Source: an uncultured Verrucomicrobiales bacterium (lineage in GTDB: Bacteria > Verrucomicrobiota > Verrucomicrobiia > Verrucomicrobiales > Akkermansiaceae). From it: a stretch of DNA of 64,000 nt. The position numbers and the translations under genes are program-made. Positions 1-8,339 of the stretch are shown here, piece after piece; positions within the stretch are counted from its first letter, which is position 1, and every line of letters starts with the position of its first letter. The notes beneath the pieces are model-generated. The model saw only the letters and a program-made list of their open reading frames with translations, ran no database searches and had not been told where the DNA came from. The stretch covers positions 1-64,000 of the forward strand of contig CALFVF010000001.1 of the NCBI GenBank assembly GCA_937928735.1. The letters are read 5' to 3'.

Positions 1-1
1 T

Positions 2-1069
2 CTGACCTCTCTATCTAATCCCGTGCTTAATCCCCGTGCAGAGTACAGACGCCACTACTACCACTATGATGGCCTAGGTAGCGTGCGCGCTATTTCTGAG
101 GAAAACGGAGACACTACAGAAGAATACGACTATGATGCCTATGGTATCCTGATAGACTTCAGAAAGCGAGACAGCACAAGTGGGCAGCTCACCTCCCATC
201 CCATAGAGAACTTCGCCCAAGAATCGACTAACCGCTACCTCTTCACCGGGGAGCAGTTTGACACAGACCTCGGCATGTACTACCTGCGCGCTCGATACCT
301 CAACACCCAAACAGGCCGCTTCCATAACATGGACACCTACGAGGGCAGAACAGGCGAGCCACAGACACTGCACAAGTATCTGTACGCGCATAGTAATCCT
401 GTGAGTAATATTGATCCGAGTGGGAACTTTAGTTTGTCAAATATATCTGCATCAATAGGAGCAAGTTTGCGCCTAAGTGCTTCTCTGGGTAGGGTCTCGA
501 TAAGTGCGCAACGTATAGGTGGTCAGTTGATAGCTAAAACAGGTAGAATTTTAATGGAGGTTTTCATAAGAACTGTTGCTAGAGCATGGAGTACATTTAT
601 TAGAGCGGGGCGTTCAGCTTTGTTGACTATTAGAAGCCAACTGCGAAATTTAACCAGGAGGTTAAAGCAATTTGTGAAAAATAGAGAACCTATTATATAT
701 TTACATTATAGTTTTTTAAGGTTTGCAGATTCTTTTCGTAAACGTGGCCTTGTGCCGTTTGGTGGTCCCGCTTTTGCTACTTGGTCACTATACAGCACTG
801 GTTGGTCAGCTAAAAAAGGTTTAGCGCTATTTAGAGATGGGCCGCGAAATGCTTTGTATTTAGTGTGGCCTAAAAAAGGATTCAGAGGTGTAGGGCCTTC
901 AATTGTGAGACCTGAAATTGATACATATATCCCAGGGGTGGTCTTGCCTGGAGGTGGTACTGAATTTAGATTTACAAGAGGTAGTGGAGGGCCTGGAACT
1001 GTTTTCGGTCCGATACCTTGGCCTACGGGTAGCAGTTCTGATTCAGCAGGTTTTGGAATAACAATTTGA
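2..1069 (+). CDS. RHS-repeat polymorphic toxin, C-terminal part (5' end outside window)
   Basis: The reading frame is open to the left edge, so only the last ~355 residues are visible. Numbering from the track's GTG at 23, residues ~11-133 are the RHS-associated core: YD-type repeats (YYHYDGLGSVRAIS), then GMYYLRARYLNTQTGRF, ending near the conserved DPSG. In this family the core closes the shell that encloses and releases the toxin. Residues ~134-348 are a variable tip: a basic, Ser/Arg-rich linker, then a domain starting IYLHYSF with glycine-rich GGGTEFRF and GPGTVFGPIPWP at the end. The tip is much richer in AT than the core, as expected for exchangeable toxin cassettes. The YLHYS start followed by a glycine-rich region loosely recalls HYTS-type ADP-ribosyltransferase toxins, but that is a guess. 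A small gene 16 bases downstream is the natural immunity candidate. Confidence 0.9.
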   Translation: MTSLSNPVLNPRAEYRRHYYHYDGLGSVRAISEENGDTTEEYDYDAYGILIDFRKRDSTSGQLTSHPIENFAQESTNRYLFTGEQFDTDLGMYYLRARYLNTQTGRFHNMDTYEGRTGEPQTLHKYLYAHSNPVSNIDPSGNFSLSNISASIGASLRLSASLGRVSISAQRIGGQLIAKTGRILMEVFIRTVARAWSTFIRAGRSALLTIRSQLRNLTRRLKQFVKNREPIIYLHYSFLRFADSFRKRGLVPFGGPAFATWSLYSTGWSAKKGLALFRDGPRNALYLVWPKKGFRGVGPSIVRPEIDTYIPGVVLPGGGTEFRFTRGSGGPGTVFGPIPWPTGSSSDSAGFGITI

Positions 1070-1085
1070 TGCTAATAGGATTAAT

Positions 1086-1475
1086 ATGATTCATTTTAGA
1101 GTAAGGTATGATAAAGATTATTTTGAAAGTAAATCAGATGATTTTTCGCATTATGATGCAATTTATTTACTTAAAAACGGATATGAAATTTTCATTGGTG
1201 AAAACAAATTGAACGAAGAAGATGCTAGGAAAGATCCTGTTGAATTGTTGGAAAATTTCGCAAGTTGTGTTACGAATACAAATGTGTTGTGTTCGCCAGT
1301 GGTAATAAATGAAATTTCAGGAGCTGAAAAAAAGGGAGTTTATGATGATTTTTTATCCGTGACGATCTGGTTGAAAGATAAAGATTTTTGTTTAGAAATT
1401 GGAGTGACTAAGTTAGGAGGAAATTTGAATGATGTGGAAAATTTATTAAAAAATCTAATTATAGAAAAAATATGA
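1086..1475 (+). CDS. Candidate immunity protein to the RHS toxin tip
   Basis: A 129-residue soluble, acidic protein without signal peptide or membrane segment, starting MIHFRVRYDKDYF. I do not recognise its family. It lies 16 bases after the RHS gene on the same strand, shares the strongly AT-rich composition of the toxin tip, and is followed by a scrap of RHS coding sequence. That arrangement (core - toxin tip - small gene - RHS debris) is typical of polymorphic toxin loci, where the small gene encodes the cognate immunity protein. The role is inferred from position only. ATG at 1086 is preceded by an AGGA-type site (ctaatAGGAttaat). Confidence 0.65.
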   Translation: MIHFRVRYDKDYFESKSDDFSHYDAIYLLKNGYEIFIGENKLNEEDARKDPVELLENFASCVTNTNVLCSPVVINEISGAEKKGVYDDFLSVTIWLKDKDFCLEIGVTKLGGNLNDVENLLKNLIIEKI

Positions 1476-1491
1476 TTATGCTTATATATTG

Positions 1492-1596
1492 ATGTATTTT
1501 GTAGATCGTAATAACCATACAGGCTACGCCCAAGTGGTGGAGGAAATGAACGAAGAAGGCGTGCTCGTCAGCCGCTACCACTACAGATCCCTCTAG
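1492..1596 (+). pseudogene. Displaced RHS gene fragment
   Basis: A 34-codon open stretch, too short for the ORF track. It reads VDRNNHTGYAQVVEE ... VLVSRYHYRSL then TAG. The VDxNNxTGYAQVxEE motif followed by an RYxY strand is the RHS segment that lies just upstream of the YYHYDGLGSVR core in intact proteins, so this is coding debris from a second or earlier RHS copy. It returns to backbone base composition right after the AT-rich immunity gene. The ATG is probably fortuitous. Its stop overlaps the 3' end of the convergent blaR1-like gene. Confidence 0.8.
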
Positions 1597-2690
1597 TCGA
1601 GAGGGAATGGATTCGCTGTGAGGCGCAGTTCCGTGTCTTGTTTTCGCTCTCTCACAGAATAGGTACCTTCGCGTGAGAGCGCTTGATTGTCTATGGATAA
1701 TGGCTGAGTGAAAGCTCCTATGTCATTTCTTGAGCTGTGTTCTGGGCGAAGTAGTGTCATCGCCAGTGAGCTTGTACTCATGAGGCCAATTAAGCAGTAG
1801 GTCATCACCTTGTGCGGAGGGTTTGAGCCCTGAATCATGGACTGGACACGTCGGCGCAGTGTCGCCTTATTCACCATGCTGAGGGTGGCGAAATTGTTGA
1901 AAGTTCCTGATTTGCTGACAAGCTCTGGTGAGTGAGGGGGCTGTGTGAGATGACTGGCAGCCATATCGCAGAGGGCGTGAATATACTGTTTTTTATTGGT
2001 TCCTACTGAGAGGACTTCTGCATCACAGGCGAATTCACACTGGTTGATGTAGTGAGTTTTGAGTTTCCAGACGAGTGGGTTATACCAGTGGATAGCGCAG
2101 CAGAGGTGCGCGAGGGTGATGAGCCAGAGGTCTTTGCGCTTATAGTGGCTGAATTCATGTAGTAAGACCATTTCTAGCGTTTGTGCAGACCATTCTTTCG
2201 AGTGAGTTGGTAGTAGAACCACTGGCTGAAAGAGCCCGCAAATAATTGGGGAGGCGATTTCTGAGCTGGTGGCGACACGTGGTGTATGAGTAAGGCCTAG
2301 TTTGTGTGCTACAGTTTCGTGGAGTGTGTCTGTGTGAATTGTGGCGGCTTTGATGCAGCGGCGTATCGTGATGATATGTCTAACAAGACGAATGATACAG
2401 AAGACAGACCCTAAGATCCATAGAATCGTGATGAGCTGGTGCCAGCCAAAGCTAAGCTGCGGTGATGCTGTTTCATACACTTGCTGGATAAGTAGGCTCG
2501 CTTCATGGAGCTGACCACTCTGCCCAATGGCTGGGAGAGACGCCTTAGGAAGTAGTTGGGTGAAAGGGAAGAGAAGGAGAAGTACTAGCACGAAGGCGGT
2601 GTGCTTCGGGGAGGGGCGATAGCGGTCGACCCACGCGACGAGTAGAAGAGAGAGAACAGATAGAATGATGCAGGAGACTAGCATGGGCAC
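1593..2690 (-). CDS. BlaR1/MecR1-like M56 membrane metallopeptidase
   Basis: A 365-residue integral membrane protease. Hydrophobic segments are near residues 3-20, 32-47, 85-108 and ~293-311. The cytoplasmic zinc-protease loop contains HEFSH (HExxH) followed by a CEFACDAEVLS helix supplying the third ligand, as in M56 peptidases. In BlaR1/MecR1 this protease cleaves the partner repressor on sensing a ligand. The extracellular penicillin-binding sensor domain of true BlaR1 is missing: the protein ends ~55 residues after the last membrane segment, so the signal is unknown. The start is GTG at 2690, immediately after the TAA of the BlaI-like gene (ATG at 2684 is an alternative). The two are clearly cotranscribed. 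Confidence 0.88.
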   Translation of the reverse strand: MPMLVSCIILSVLSLLLVAWVDRYRPSPKHTAFVLVLLLLFPFTQLLPKASLPAIGQSGQLHEASLLIQQVYETASPQLSFGWHQLITILWILGSVFCIIRLVRHIITIRRCIKAATIHTDTLHETVAHKLGLTHTPRVATSSEIASPIICGLFQPVVLLPTHSKEWSAQTLEMVLLHEFSHYKRKDLWLITLAHLCCAIHWYNPLVWKLKTHYINQCEFACDAEVLSVGTNKKQYIHALCDMAASHLTQPPHSPELVSKSGTFNNFATLSMVNKATLRRRVQSMIQGSNPPHKVMTYCLIGLMSTSSLAMTLLRPEHSSRNDIGAFTQPLSIDNQALSREGTYSVRERKQDTELRLTANPFPLD

Positions 2691-3071
2691 TTATTGATTG
2701 GATGAATCAACCATATGGCGAATTTCTTCAATTTCTTTTTGGCTCAGGTTTTGGTCGTCTTCGTCCAGTAGAGCAGCCACGAGGTTCTTTGGCTTTCCCT
2801 CAAAAAATGTGGCTAACAAGTTCTGTAGTGCTGACTTGCGAGCAGACTTTTCGGTGATCGCTGGCTTGTAGATATAGCGCCTGCTCTGTTTAGCATGGTG
2901 AACCATTTTCTTGTTCTCAAGAGTAGAAAGTAGGGCCCGAACTGCTGAGTAGGAGGGAGGTGAGGGGAGGTTCTCTTGAACGTCTTTTGCAGAAGCTTCG
3001 CCAAGGCGGTAAATGATGTCCATGATTTGACGCTCTCGTCGGGAGAGCTGGCCTTCTTCGAGTCGATTCAT
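2691..3071 (-). CDS. BlaI/MecI/CopY-family transcriptional repressor
   Basis: A 126-residue protein. An N-terminal winged helix (SRRERQIMDIIYRLGEASAKDVQ, then PSYSAVRALLSTLENK) is followed by the typical FFEGKPKNLVAALL dimerisation segment. Members bind dyad operators as dimers and are inactivated by proteolysis by the M56 partner, encoded directly downstream with no gap. The gene diverges from the lipoprotein gene at 3181. The 109-base space between them holds repeats suitable as operators, so the repressor probably controls both its own operon and the lipoprotein. The start is ATG at 3071. Confidence 0.92.
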   Translation of the reverse strand: MNRLEEGQLSRRERQIMDIIYRLGEASAKDVQENLPSPPSYSAVRALLSTLENKKMVHHAKQSRRYIYKPAITEKSARKSALQNLLATFFEGKPKNLVAALLDEDDQNLSQKEIEEIRHMVDSSNQ

Positions 3072-3180
3072 GGAAATATTCTACATGGTGCTAAAAATAC
3101 TGCAATTATAAAGTGCTAAAATTTCAGCATAAGTATTGACAAATACTTTAAATGCTGTTTTTCTAGCCTTCATGATTCAG
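3072..3180. promoter_or_regulatory. Divergent promoter/operator region of the BlaI-like repressor
   Basis: Seen: an inverted repeat AAGTATT-gaca-AATACTT (3131-3148) overlapping a TTGACA box at 3136-3141 that points toward the lipoprotein gene; a TATAAT on the minus strand (3105-3110) pointing toward the repressor; and a direct repeat GTGCTAAAA at 3088 and 3113. BlaI-family repressors are known to bind dyads between divergent genes, so these are good operator candidates. Which repeat is bound is inference. Confidence 0.5.
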
Positions 3181-4059
3181 ATGAATAATCGTAACAAATT
3201 TTGGCAGTGTCTCACACCTTTGGTTGTTTCTGTTAGCGTTTTGTTGCTCACACAGTGTGCCCAAGTTCCCTCTGGAGCAGCTCTAGGTGGTACTGGAAAT
3301 AGGAGTTATGTTGGTTTTGGTGCAGAGGCGGCAGCTGAGTCGCGCTCTTCTCTGAGTCCTTCTGCGGTGGCTCAGGTACCGAGTACCAGTGATTCTGCGA
3401 GAACGAAGAGAACTAGACCTGGACTGGGGACGGGCTGGGGTGATGAGGTGGATTCTCCGCTGTCTTATGACAAATTTGAGCGTGGGAGTAAGACACCACA
3501 GGGTATAGCGACGATTTATTATAATGATAAAGAAGGAGTGAGTGCGATGACTGATGGATACTACTGGAAGGATGGTAAAATGAAGCGAGCGGCTAATAAC
3601 CTGGTGGAATGGGGCGTGAAGGGGCAGCTGGGTTACTACAATAGCTATAGGGCAGATGGAAAGCGCTTTGTGATTGGTAAAAAGGGGCGCTCTTATGCAC
3701 TTGTAGTGCGTAATGTTTGTGACTCACGTCTAGAGATTGTTCTAAGTGTGGATGGCGTGGATGTGATTGATGGGCAGCCTGCTTCACTGCGTAAACGTGG
3801 CTATATTATAGATCCCGGGGCAACTCTGAGTGTGGAGGGCTTCCGCACGAGTGAAGATGCTGTCGCTGCTTTTCGCTTCTCTTCTGTCGGAGCTTCTTAC
3901 ACAAATATGCGCCATGGCTCGACAAGGAATGTCGGCGTGATCGGTCTCGCCGTGTATGGTGAAAAAGGAGTGGATCCATGGAGATGGAGTCAGTCTGAGT
4001 TAAACAACCGTGCCAATGCCCGCGCCTTTGCAGAGGCCCCAGCGGTACGTGGGCGCTAG
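3181..4059 (+). CDS. Putative lipoprotein divergent from blaI-like gene
   Basis: About 292 residues from ATG 3181 (MNNRNKFWQC). The track's TTG at 3136 falls in a likely -35 box, so I reject that start; ATG at 3172 is also possible. A hydrophobic signal ends in a lipobox LLLTQC. The next ~80 residues are low-complexity and serine/alanine-rich. The C-terminal ~150 residues form a domain with ALVVRNVCDSRLEIVLSVDG, GYIIDPGATLSVEGFR and RNVGVIGLAVYGE, a pattern I associate with uncharacterised bacterial exported proteins. Probably anchored in the outer membrane or periplasm. The only functional hint is likely control by the neighbouring BlaI/BlaR1-like pair. Confidence 0.75.
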   Translation: MNNRNKFWQCLTPLVVSVSVLLLTQCAQVPSGAALGGTGNRSYVGFGAEAAAESRSSLSPSAVAQVPSTSDSARTKRTRPGLGTGWGDEVDSPLSYDKFERGSKTPQGIATIYYNDKEGVSAMTDGYYWKDGKMKRAANNLVEWGVKGQLGYYNSYRADGKRFVIGKKGRSYALVVRNVCDSRLEIVLSVDGVDVIDGQPASLRKRGYIIDPGATLSVEGFRTSEDAVAAFRFSSVGASYTNMRHGSTRNVGVIGLAVYGEKGVDPWRWSQSELNNRANARAFAEAPAVRGR

Positions 4060-4113
4060 TACATATCTAACACATAGTGTCTATTGACGTGGGGAGGTGA
4101 TTAGAGAGGAGTT

Positions 4114-5133
4114 CTAGTTGTCACCATCAAAGAACCCCCCGATACCTCCGAGGACCGAGCCTTCTCCTTGGCGATTACCACCCATGGAGCGAGCGGAGCT
4201 CATGACTCTATCTGCGAGGCGTGAGAATGGGAGACTCTGCAGGTAGACAGTACCGTGACCGCGGAGTGTGGCTAAGAAAAGACCCTCGCCACCAAAGAAC
4301 ATAGATTTGAGATTACCTGCGCGCTGAATATCGTAATCAATCCCCGGGCTAAAGGCGACGATACACCCTGTGTCGACACGGAGAGTTTCTCCCTTGAGTT
4401 CTTTTTTGATCACAGTGCCACCAGCGTGGACAAATGCCATACCGTCTCCCTCGATTTTCTGAAGGATAAACCCTTCTCCTCCGAAGAAGCCAGCACCGAG
4501 TTTTTGATTAAAGGTGATAGACACTTTTGTTCCCAGTGCAGCACAGAGGAACGAGTCTTTTTGGCAAATGAGTTCGTTACCGATCTCTGCCATGTTGATT
4601 GCTATGATTTTACCGGGGAAAGGGGCTGCGAATGAGACGCGGCGTTTTCCGGAAGCCCCCTGATGGGTGAAGTGGGTCATGAAGATGGATTCTCCAGTGA
4701 GCATGCGCTTACCAGCAGATAACATCTTACTCATGAAGCCCTGATTGGGCTGAGAGCCATCGCCCATCTTTGTTGTGAAATCGATGTCTTCTTCGAGGTA
4801 ATTCATCGCCCCTGCTTCGGCAATGACAGTCTCTTGAGGATCTAGCTCGACTTCGACGATCTGCATATCATCGCCAAAAATCTCGTAGTCCACCTCGTGA
4901 CAATTCTGTGGTGATGGGCCAGAGGGGAGTGGTGGTGGGGAGCTCATGCTCAGTGACTGAGACTGGCCAAAGTAGCTGGCCAGTGCCTGACTCGCTGGCG
5001 TCCATTCTGCCATGCCTTCTGACCAGACGAGTGTCTTTGGTGTGATTTGATCTTCGGCAATGCGCTGAGGAAGCTCAGTGTCTAGGGCTTGAGAGTGCTG
5101 ATTGGATGGATCGACGTAATACCAAGTTTTCAT
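4114..5133 (-). CDS. GYF_2-AIM24 (TIGR00266-type) protein
   Basis: 339 residues. Residues ~1-55 are a GYF_2-like module ([12 protein letters not shown] ... [14 protein letters not shown]), common in Verrucomicrobiota and Planctomycetota. Residues ~80-325 are an AIM24/TIGR00266 beta-sandwich: [19 protein letters not shown] near its start, then paired repeats [17 protein letters not shown] and [17 protein letters not shown]. The family is named after a mitochondrial protein and is of unknown biochemical function in bacteria. There is no signal peptide or membrane segment. The fusion and the two glycine-rich repeats are seen directly; the role is unknown. Confidence 0.88.
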   Translation of the reverse strand: MKTWYYVDPSNQHSQALDTELPQRIAEDQITPKTLVWSEGMAEWTPASQALASYFGQSQSLSMSSPPPLPSGPSPQNCHEVDYEIFGDDMQIVEVELDPQETVIAEAGAMNYLEEDIDFTTKMGDGSQPNQGFMSKMLSAGKRMLTGESIFMTHFTHQGASGKRRVSFAAPFPGKIIAINMAEIGNELICQKDSFLCAALGTKVSITFNQKLGAGFFGGEGFILQKIEGDGMAFVHAGGTVIKKELKGETLRVDTGCIVAFSPGIDYDIQRAGNLKSMFFGGEGLFLATLRGHGTVYLQSLPFSRLADRVMSSARSMGGNRQGEGSVLGGIGGFFDGDN

Positions 5134-5239
5134 AAGAATACCTAAGCTTTAGCCGAGAAAGCACAAGAGGTCAAACTAGGAGCTAGAATCCGTAGAGAGA
5201 GGTCAGGGGAAATGCTCCAAAAAGTTCTTAGAGGAATCC

Positions 5240-6871
5240 TTAAGGCTTACTGGTGTGGTAGATTTCAGCGACTTCTTCACTGGAGAGAGCCGTATTTAGA
5301 AGGAAGAAATCATCAATGGCTCCATTTAAATTACGAATCTCAAACTGAGGGTTTTTCTGAATCGGTTCACTCCAGTTCCCTATGGAAGCAGCACCCATTT
5401 CGATGGCTTCAGGGACGAGAGATGAAGGGAGAGTGTCTTTACTAATGACTTGGCCATTGCAGTAGTGTGTGGTGCTCGTGTCTTCATGATTGTAGACGGT
5501 GACGAGGTGCATCCACTGGCCACTCTGAGCCGGGCTCCAGATCGGGGGGGAGTAGGCGATGTGCTTATCAAGAATGTTCTTAGACTTGAGTTTTGGCTTT
5601 GAGAGGTCATTGGCGCGAATGCTAAAGAACATGCGGCCGTCATTCATGATTTGCCAGTGTGGTTCGTGGAGTTCGTGGCCATCTGTTAGGAAGAGCGAGT
5701 TGTACTGGCGATCAAGACTATCAATTTTCACCCAGCAGGCGAGAGTGAGTGAGGAGTGGGTGCCAGAGATATGTGTCCGAACGCGGCTACCCATCGGGCT
5801 AAAGTCGAGGGCAGAATTTGTTTTTCCCCATCGGTCTGAGGTTCTGTTAGCACGCACAATTGTGCCGTCTTGACCGATGGATGCATCATTGATGAGAGCT
5901 TTTGTGCCCCGCACTTGATTCATAGAATAGTAGCTGAGGAGTGCGGGGTGGGTGAGGAGTGTATCATCTCGATATTGTAGCCAGTCCTCGTAGTGACTGG
6001 CGCGTTCTTTGCGAAGATGGGAGAATCCTGGGAAGCTCTTCCAGTTCGCACGCGGGCTCTGGCTTTTCTTTCCCTCGGAGAGCCAACTTAGAGAATCGCC
6101 ATCTAGGAGGCTTTCTTTTGGCTGCTGGGTCGGGTGCCACTCGATTTCACCTTGTAACACGTGCATATCAGCGCGTTCGTTAGAGACTTCGAGGGCAAAT
6201 TCAGTCCCGAGATCGACCACATCACCAGTTGTTGTTTTCACACGGAACCCCCGAGCTGGTTCAGGGACGAGTGCGCGGATTTTGCCAGACTTGAGAGTCA
6301 TCTCCATGTCAGAGTGTAGCTCGAACTCAGCAGCACCCTCGATGAGAAGACTCACACCGCTAAAGAGCTCGATTTGTGCCATACCAGATTCTAGTTGGAC
6401 GAGACCTTGAGGAACGAGATCACCGGTCTGGATCGTTTGGTTTTTCCACTGAGCTGCGGAGATGTGTTCAATAACACCAAATCCCTCACCCAGTGGGATG
6501 GATGTCATGCCATTTGGCGTTTGCTGGTTCGTGTTATTCTCAGGGTAGTCGTCTTGGAGAGCGAGATCTTGAGGTTTGTTAGAGGGCTGGGAGCTCCAGC
6601 TCACAATGAGCGCGATCAGAAGTAGTGCCGCGAAAGAGGACACCCAAGCAAGGGCGATGTGGGACTTGCGACGCAGGGGAATGATATTGGTAGCAGGCTG
6701 GTAGCCTTGGCTCTCTGTGTGGAGATAGGTGTGGAGTTTTAGCCTTTCGTAGTAAACTTGGCGTGCCTGGGCATTCACATGTAGCTCAGCTTCGAGACGC
6801 AAGAAATCCGCTTCTGAGCAGCTATCGTCGAGAAGGGCGTCAATCAGGGTGATGAGTTCTTCCTGTTTCAT
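5240..6871 (-). CDS. FecR-like membrane protein with C-terminal LamG domain
   Basis: 543 residues. Residues ~1-65 are a cytoplasmic region like the anti-sigma part of FecR proteins. A single membrane segment (IALAWVSSFAALLLIALIVSW) lies near 72-92. A FecR beta-domain at ~150-240 contains LLIEGAAEFEL and GDVVDLGTEFALEV. Residues ~335-540 are a concanavalin/LamG-like fold (SLTLACWVKIDSLDRQYNSLF). It starts two bases after the stop of the ECF sigma gene, so the two form a sigma/anti-sigma-like pair. This FecR-LamG build is characteristic of Planctomycetota and Verrucomicrobiota. No TonB receptor is nearby; the LamG domain may sense a periplasmic or surface polysaccharide (inference). Confidence 0.88.
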   Translation of the reverse strand: MKQEELITLIDALLDDSCSEADFLRLEAELHVNAQARQVYYERLKLHTYLHTESQGYQPATNIIPLRRKSHIALAWVSSFAALLLIALIVSWSSQPSNKPQDLALQDDYPENNTNQQTPNGMTSIPLGEGFGVIEHISAAQWKNQTIQTGDLVPQGLVQLESGMAQIELFSGVSLLIEGAAEFELHSDMEMTLKSGKIRALVPEPARGFRVKTTTGDVVDLGTEFALEVSNERADMHVLQGEIEWHPTQQPKESLLDGDSLSWLSEGKKSQSPRANWKSFPGFSHLRKERASHYEDWLQYRDDTLLTHPALLSYYSMNQVRGTKALINDASIGQDGTIVRANRTSDRWGKTNSALDFSPMGSRVRTHISGTHSSLTLACWVKIDSLDRQYNSLFLTDGHELHEPHWQIMNDGRMFFSIRANDLSKPKLKSKNILDKHIAYSPPIWSPAQSGQWMHLVTVYNHEDTSTTHYCNGQVISKDTLPSSLVPEAIEMGAASIGNWSEPIQKNPQFEIRNLNGAIDDFFLLNTALSSEEVAEIYHTSKP

Positions 6872-6873
6872 AG

Positions 6874-7524
6874 TCAGGCGTTTGCAGAAGGTGGTGAAGT
6901 TGGCGAAGGAGATGAAGGGGAGGTCTGCTCAATACAGCTCTGGAGCTTACTGCGCAGTCGATGGAGTGTGACTTTGAGTCCACCCACACTTCGGTCGTGT
7001 TTGTCAGCGAAATCCTGCAGCGACTCATTACTGAAGTAGCGACTCATAATGAGCTCTCGATCATGTGGTTTGAGTTTTGTCAGGCAGGTTTTGAGCGCGT
7101 GTTGGCGCTGATCCATGTCTTCTGATTGATGAGGGAGTTCCTCAGAAATGATGTCTTCGAGCTCATTGCTAAAAATGAGGCGCTTTGAGTCTCTGGCCTG
7201 TGTCTTGCGGTAGCCGAGCACCTCGTAGCGCGCGATACTAAAGATCCAGGCCTTAAAATTCGTACCAAGTATGAAGTCACTGCGCTTCTTCCAGATCGTA
7301 GAGTTCGCCAGTTGGGCGACGTCTTGAGCATGGCTGTTACCAGGCATTAGAGAGTTCACATAGAGCCGTAGAGCTGTCTGGTGCTCAGTGAGAAGCGCGA
7401 CAAATTGAGCATCTTGATCCGTATCTACAGAAGTACCGAAATCAGCACCTTGAGAAGGGTGCGGGTGTTTGGTCTGATCTGTGTCGTCTGTTTCCATAAA
7501 TCGCGTTATGAGCATATGACTCAT
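6874..7524 (-). CDS. ECF sigma-70 factor (Rhodopirellula/Verrucomicrobium type)
   Basis: 216 residues. Region 2 includes NSLMPGNSHAQDVAQLANSTIWKKRSDF and FKAWIFSIARYEVLGYRK. Region 4 includes LKPHDRELIMSRYF, then LQDFADKHDRSVGGLKVTLHRLRSKL. This is the layout of the ECF subgroup described in Rhodopirellula and Verrucomicrobium. The start is uncertain: ATGs at 7524, 7515 and 7497 are in frame, and the N-terminal 40 residues are unconserved-looking. It is followed with a two-base gap by the FecR-LamG protein that probably controls it. Confidence 0.9.
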   Translation of the reverse strand: MSHMLITRFMETDDTDQTKHPHPSQGADFGTSVDTDQDAQFVALLTEHQTALRLYVNSLMPGNSHAQDVAQLANSTIWKKRSDFILGTNFKAWIFSIARYEVLGYRKTQARDSKRLIFSNELEDIISEELPHQSEDMDQRQHALKTCLTKLKPHDRELIMSRYFSNESLQDFADKHDRSVGGLKVTLHRLRSKLQSCIEQTSPSSPSPTSPPSANA

Positions 7525-7581
7525 TGAGACGATAAGTTAACAAAATAGCACGATTAGATAAAAACTTAGCTGATCTAATAA

Positions 7582-8304
7582 TTAAGAATGCTTAAGTAGC
7601 CACTGGTGAATGGTCTCAGCCATAGACTCCCAGTGCCCCTGGAAGCTATGGTCGGTTCCTTCGATCACGCAGTGCTTCTTAGGAGCAGTGAGTTGTTCGT
7701 AGAAATCCACACTGTCCTGTGCCAGAACGACATCGTCTTCATCCCCGTGAATGAGTAGAGTCGGCTGCTGGATGGCCTTCGCAGCGGGTAGAGTACTCTG
7801 AATGCTCATGAGATCATTCACGAATTGGGAGGAGAGAGGCTTACTAGTATCCTCCCACATGCAGCCTTGGTCAGGAGTCTCCTCGCCAAATTCCGTCTCG
7901 CAGAAGCGGGCGGTATCCACCATGCCTGCGAGGGTAGTGAGCACGCAAATCCTCGGGTCAGCGGCGGCTGTGAGAGTGCCGATAGCCCCCCCCATACTGT
8001 AGCCGATATAGTGGATGGCAGTGGTAGGCTGGAGTGCCTGGACTTGGTCAAGAATGGCACGGAGATCCTGTTTTCCTTTAGAAATGGTAGAGTCTTCAAA
8101 TCGGCCACCAGAGCCTCCATTCCCAGAGAATGAAAAGCGCAGTGTACTCCAGCCCAGCTCGGCGAGAGTGGAGGCGAGAGACACCATCATGTCTCGGTCT
8201 TTATCGCCTGTCACTCCGTGAGCGAGCAGAACAAGGTGGTCTTTCTTCTCCCCTGTGTGGAGAGTGGAGTCAATAGCTTCGCCTTGGTTATTTGTGAGTT
8301 TCAC
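7582..8304 (-). CDS. Alpha/beta hydrolase (dienelactone hydrolase/acylesterase-like)
   Basis: 240 residues, cytoplasmic. The oxyanion region is LLAHGVTGDKD, the nucleophile elbow GYSMGGAIG (Ser near 104), the acid HGDEDDVV, and the histidine EGTDHSF. The triad is complete and well spaced for a small serine hydrolase. It resembles the YqiA/FrsA-like or BAAT-C-like hydrolases that act on small esters; the substrate cannot be read from the sequence. It is followed 35 bases upstream on the same strand by the dehydrogenase gene, so they may be cotranscribed. Confidence 0.85.
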   Translation of the reverse strand: MKLTNNQGEAIDSTLHTGEKKDHLVLLAHGVTGDKDRDMMVSLASTLAELGWSTLRFSFSGNGGSGGRFEDSTISKGKQDLRAILDQVQALQPTTAIHYIGYSMGGAIGTLTAAADPRICVLTTLAGMVDTARFCETEFGEETPDQGCMWEDTSKPLSSQFVNDLMSIQSTLPAAKAIQQPTLLIHGDEDDVVLAQDSVDFYEQLTAPKKHCVIEGTDHSFQGHWESMAETIHQWLLKHS

Positions 8305-8339
8305 AGGACTATTCGTTTGAGTTGAGGGAGAAAGAGGAA

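Noticed and set aside
3136-3180. TTG start at 3136 for the lipoprotein
   Set aside because: The TTG is part of a TTGACA -35 box inside a dyad; the lipoprotein signal begins at ATG 3181.
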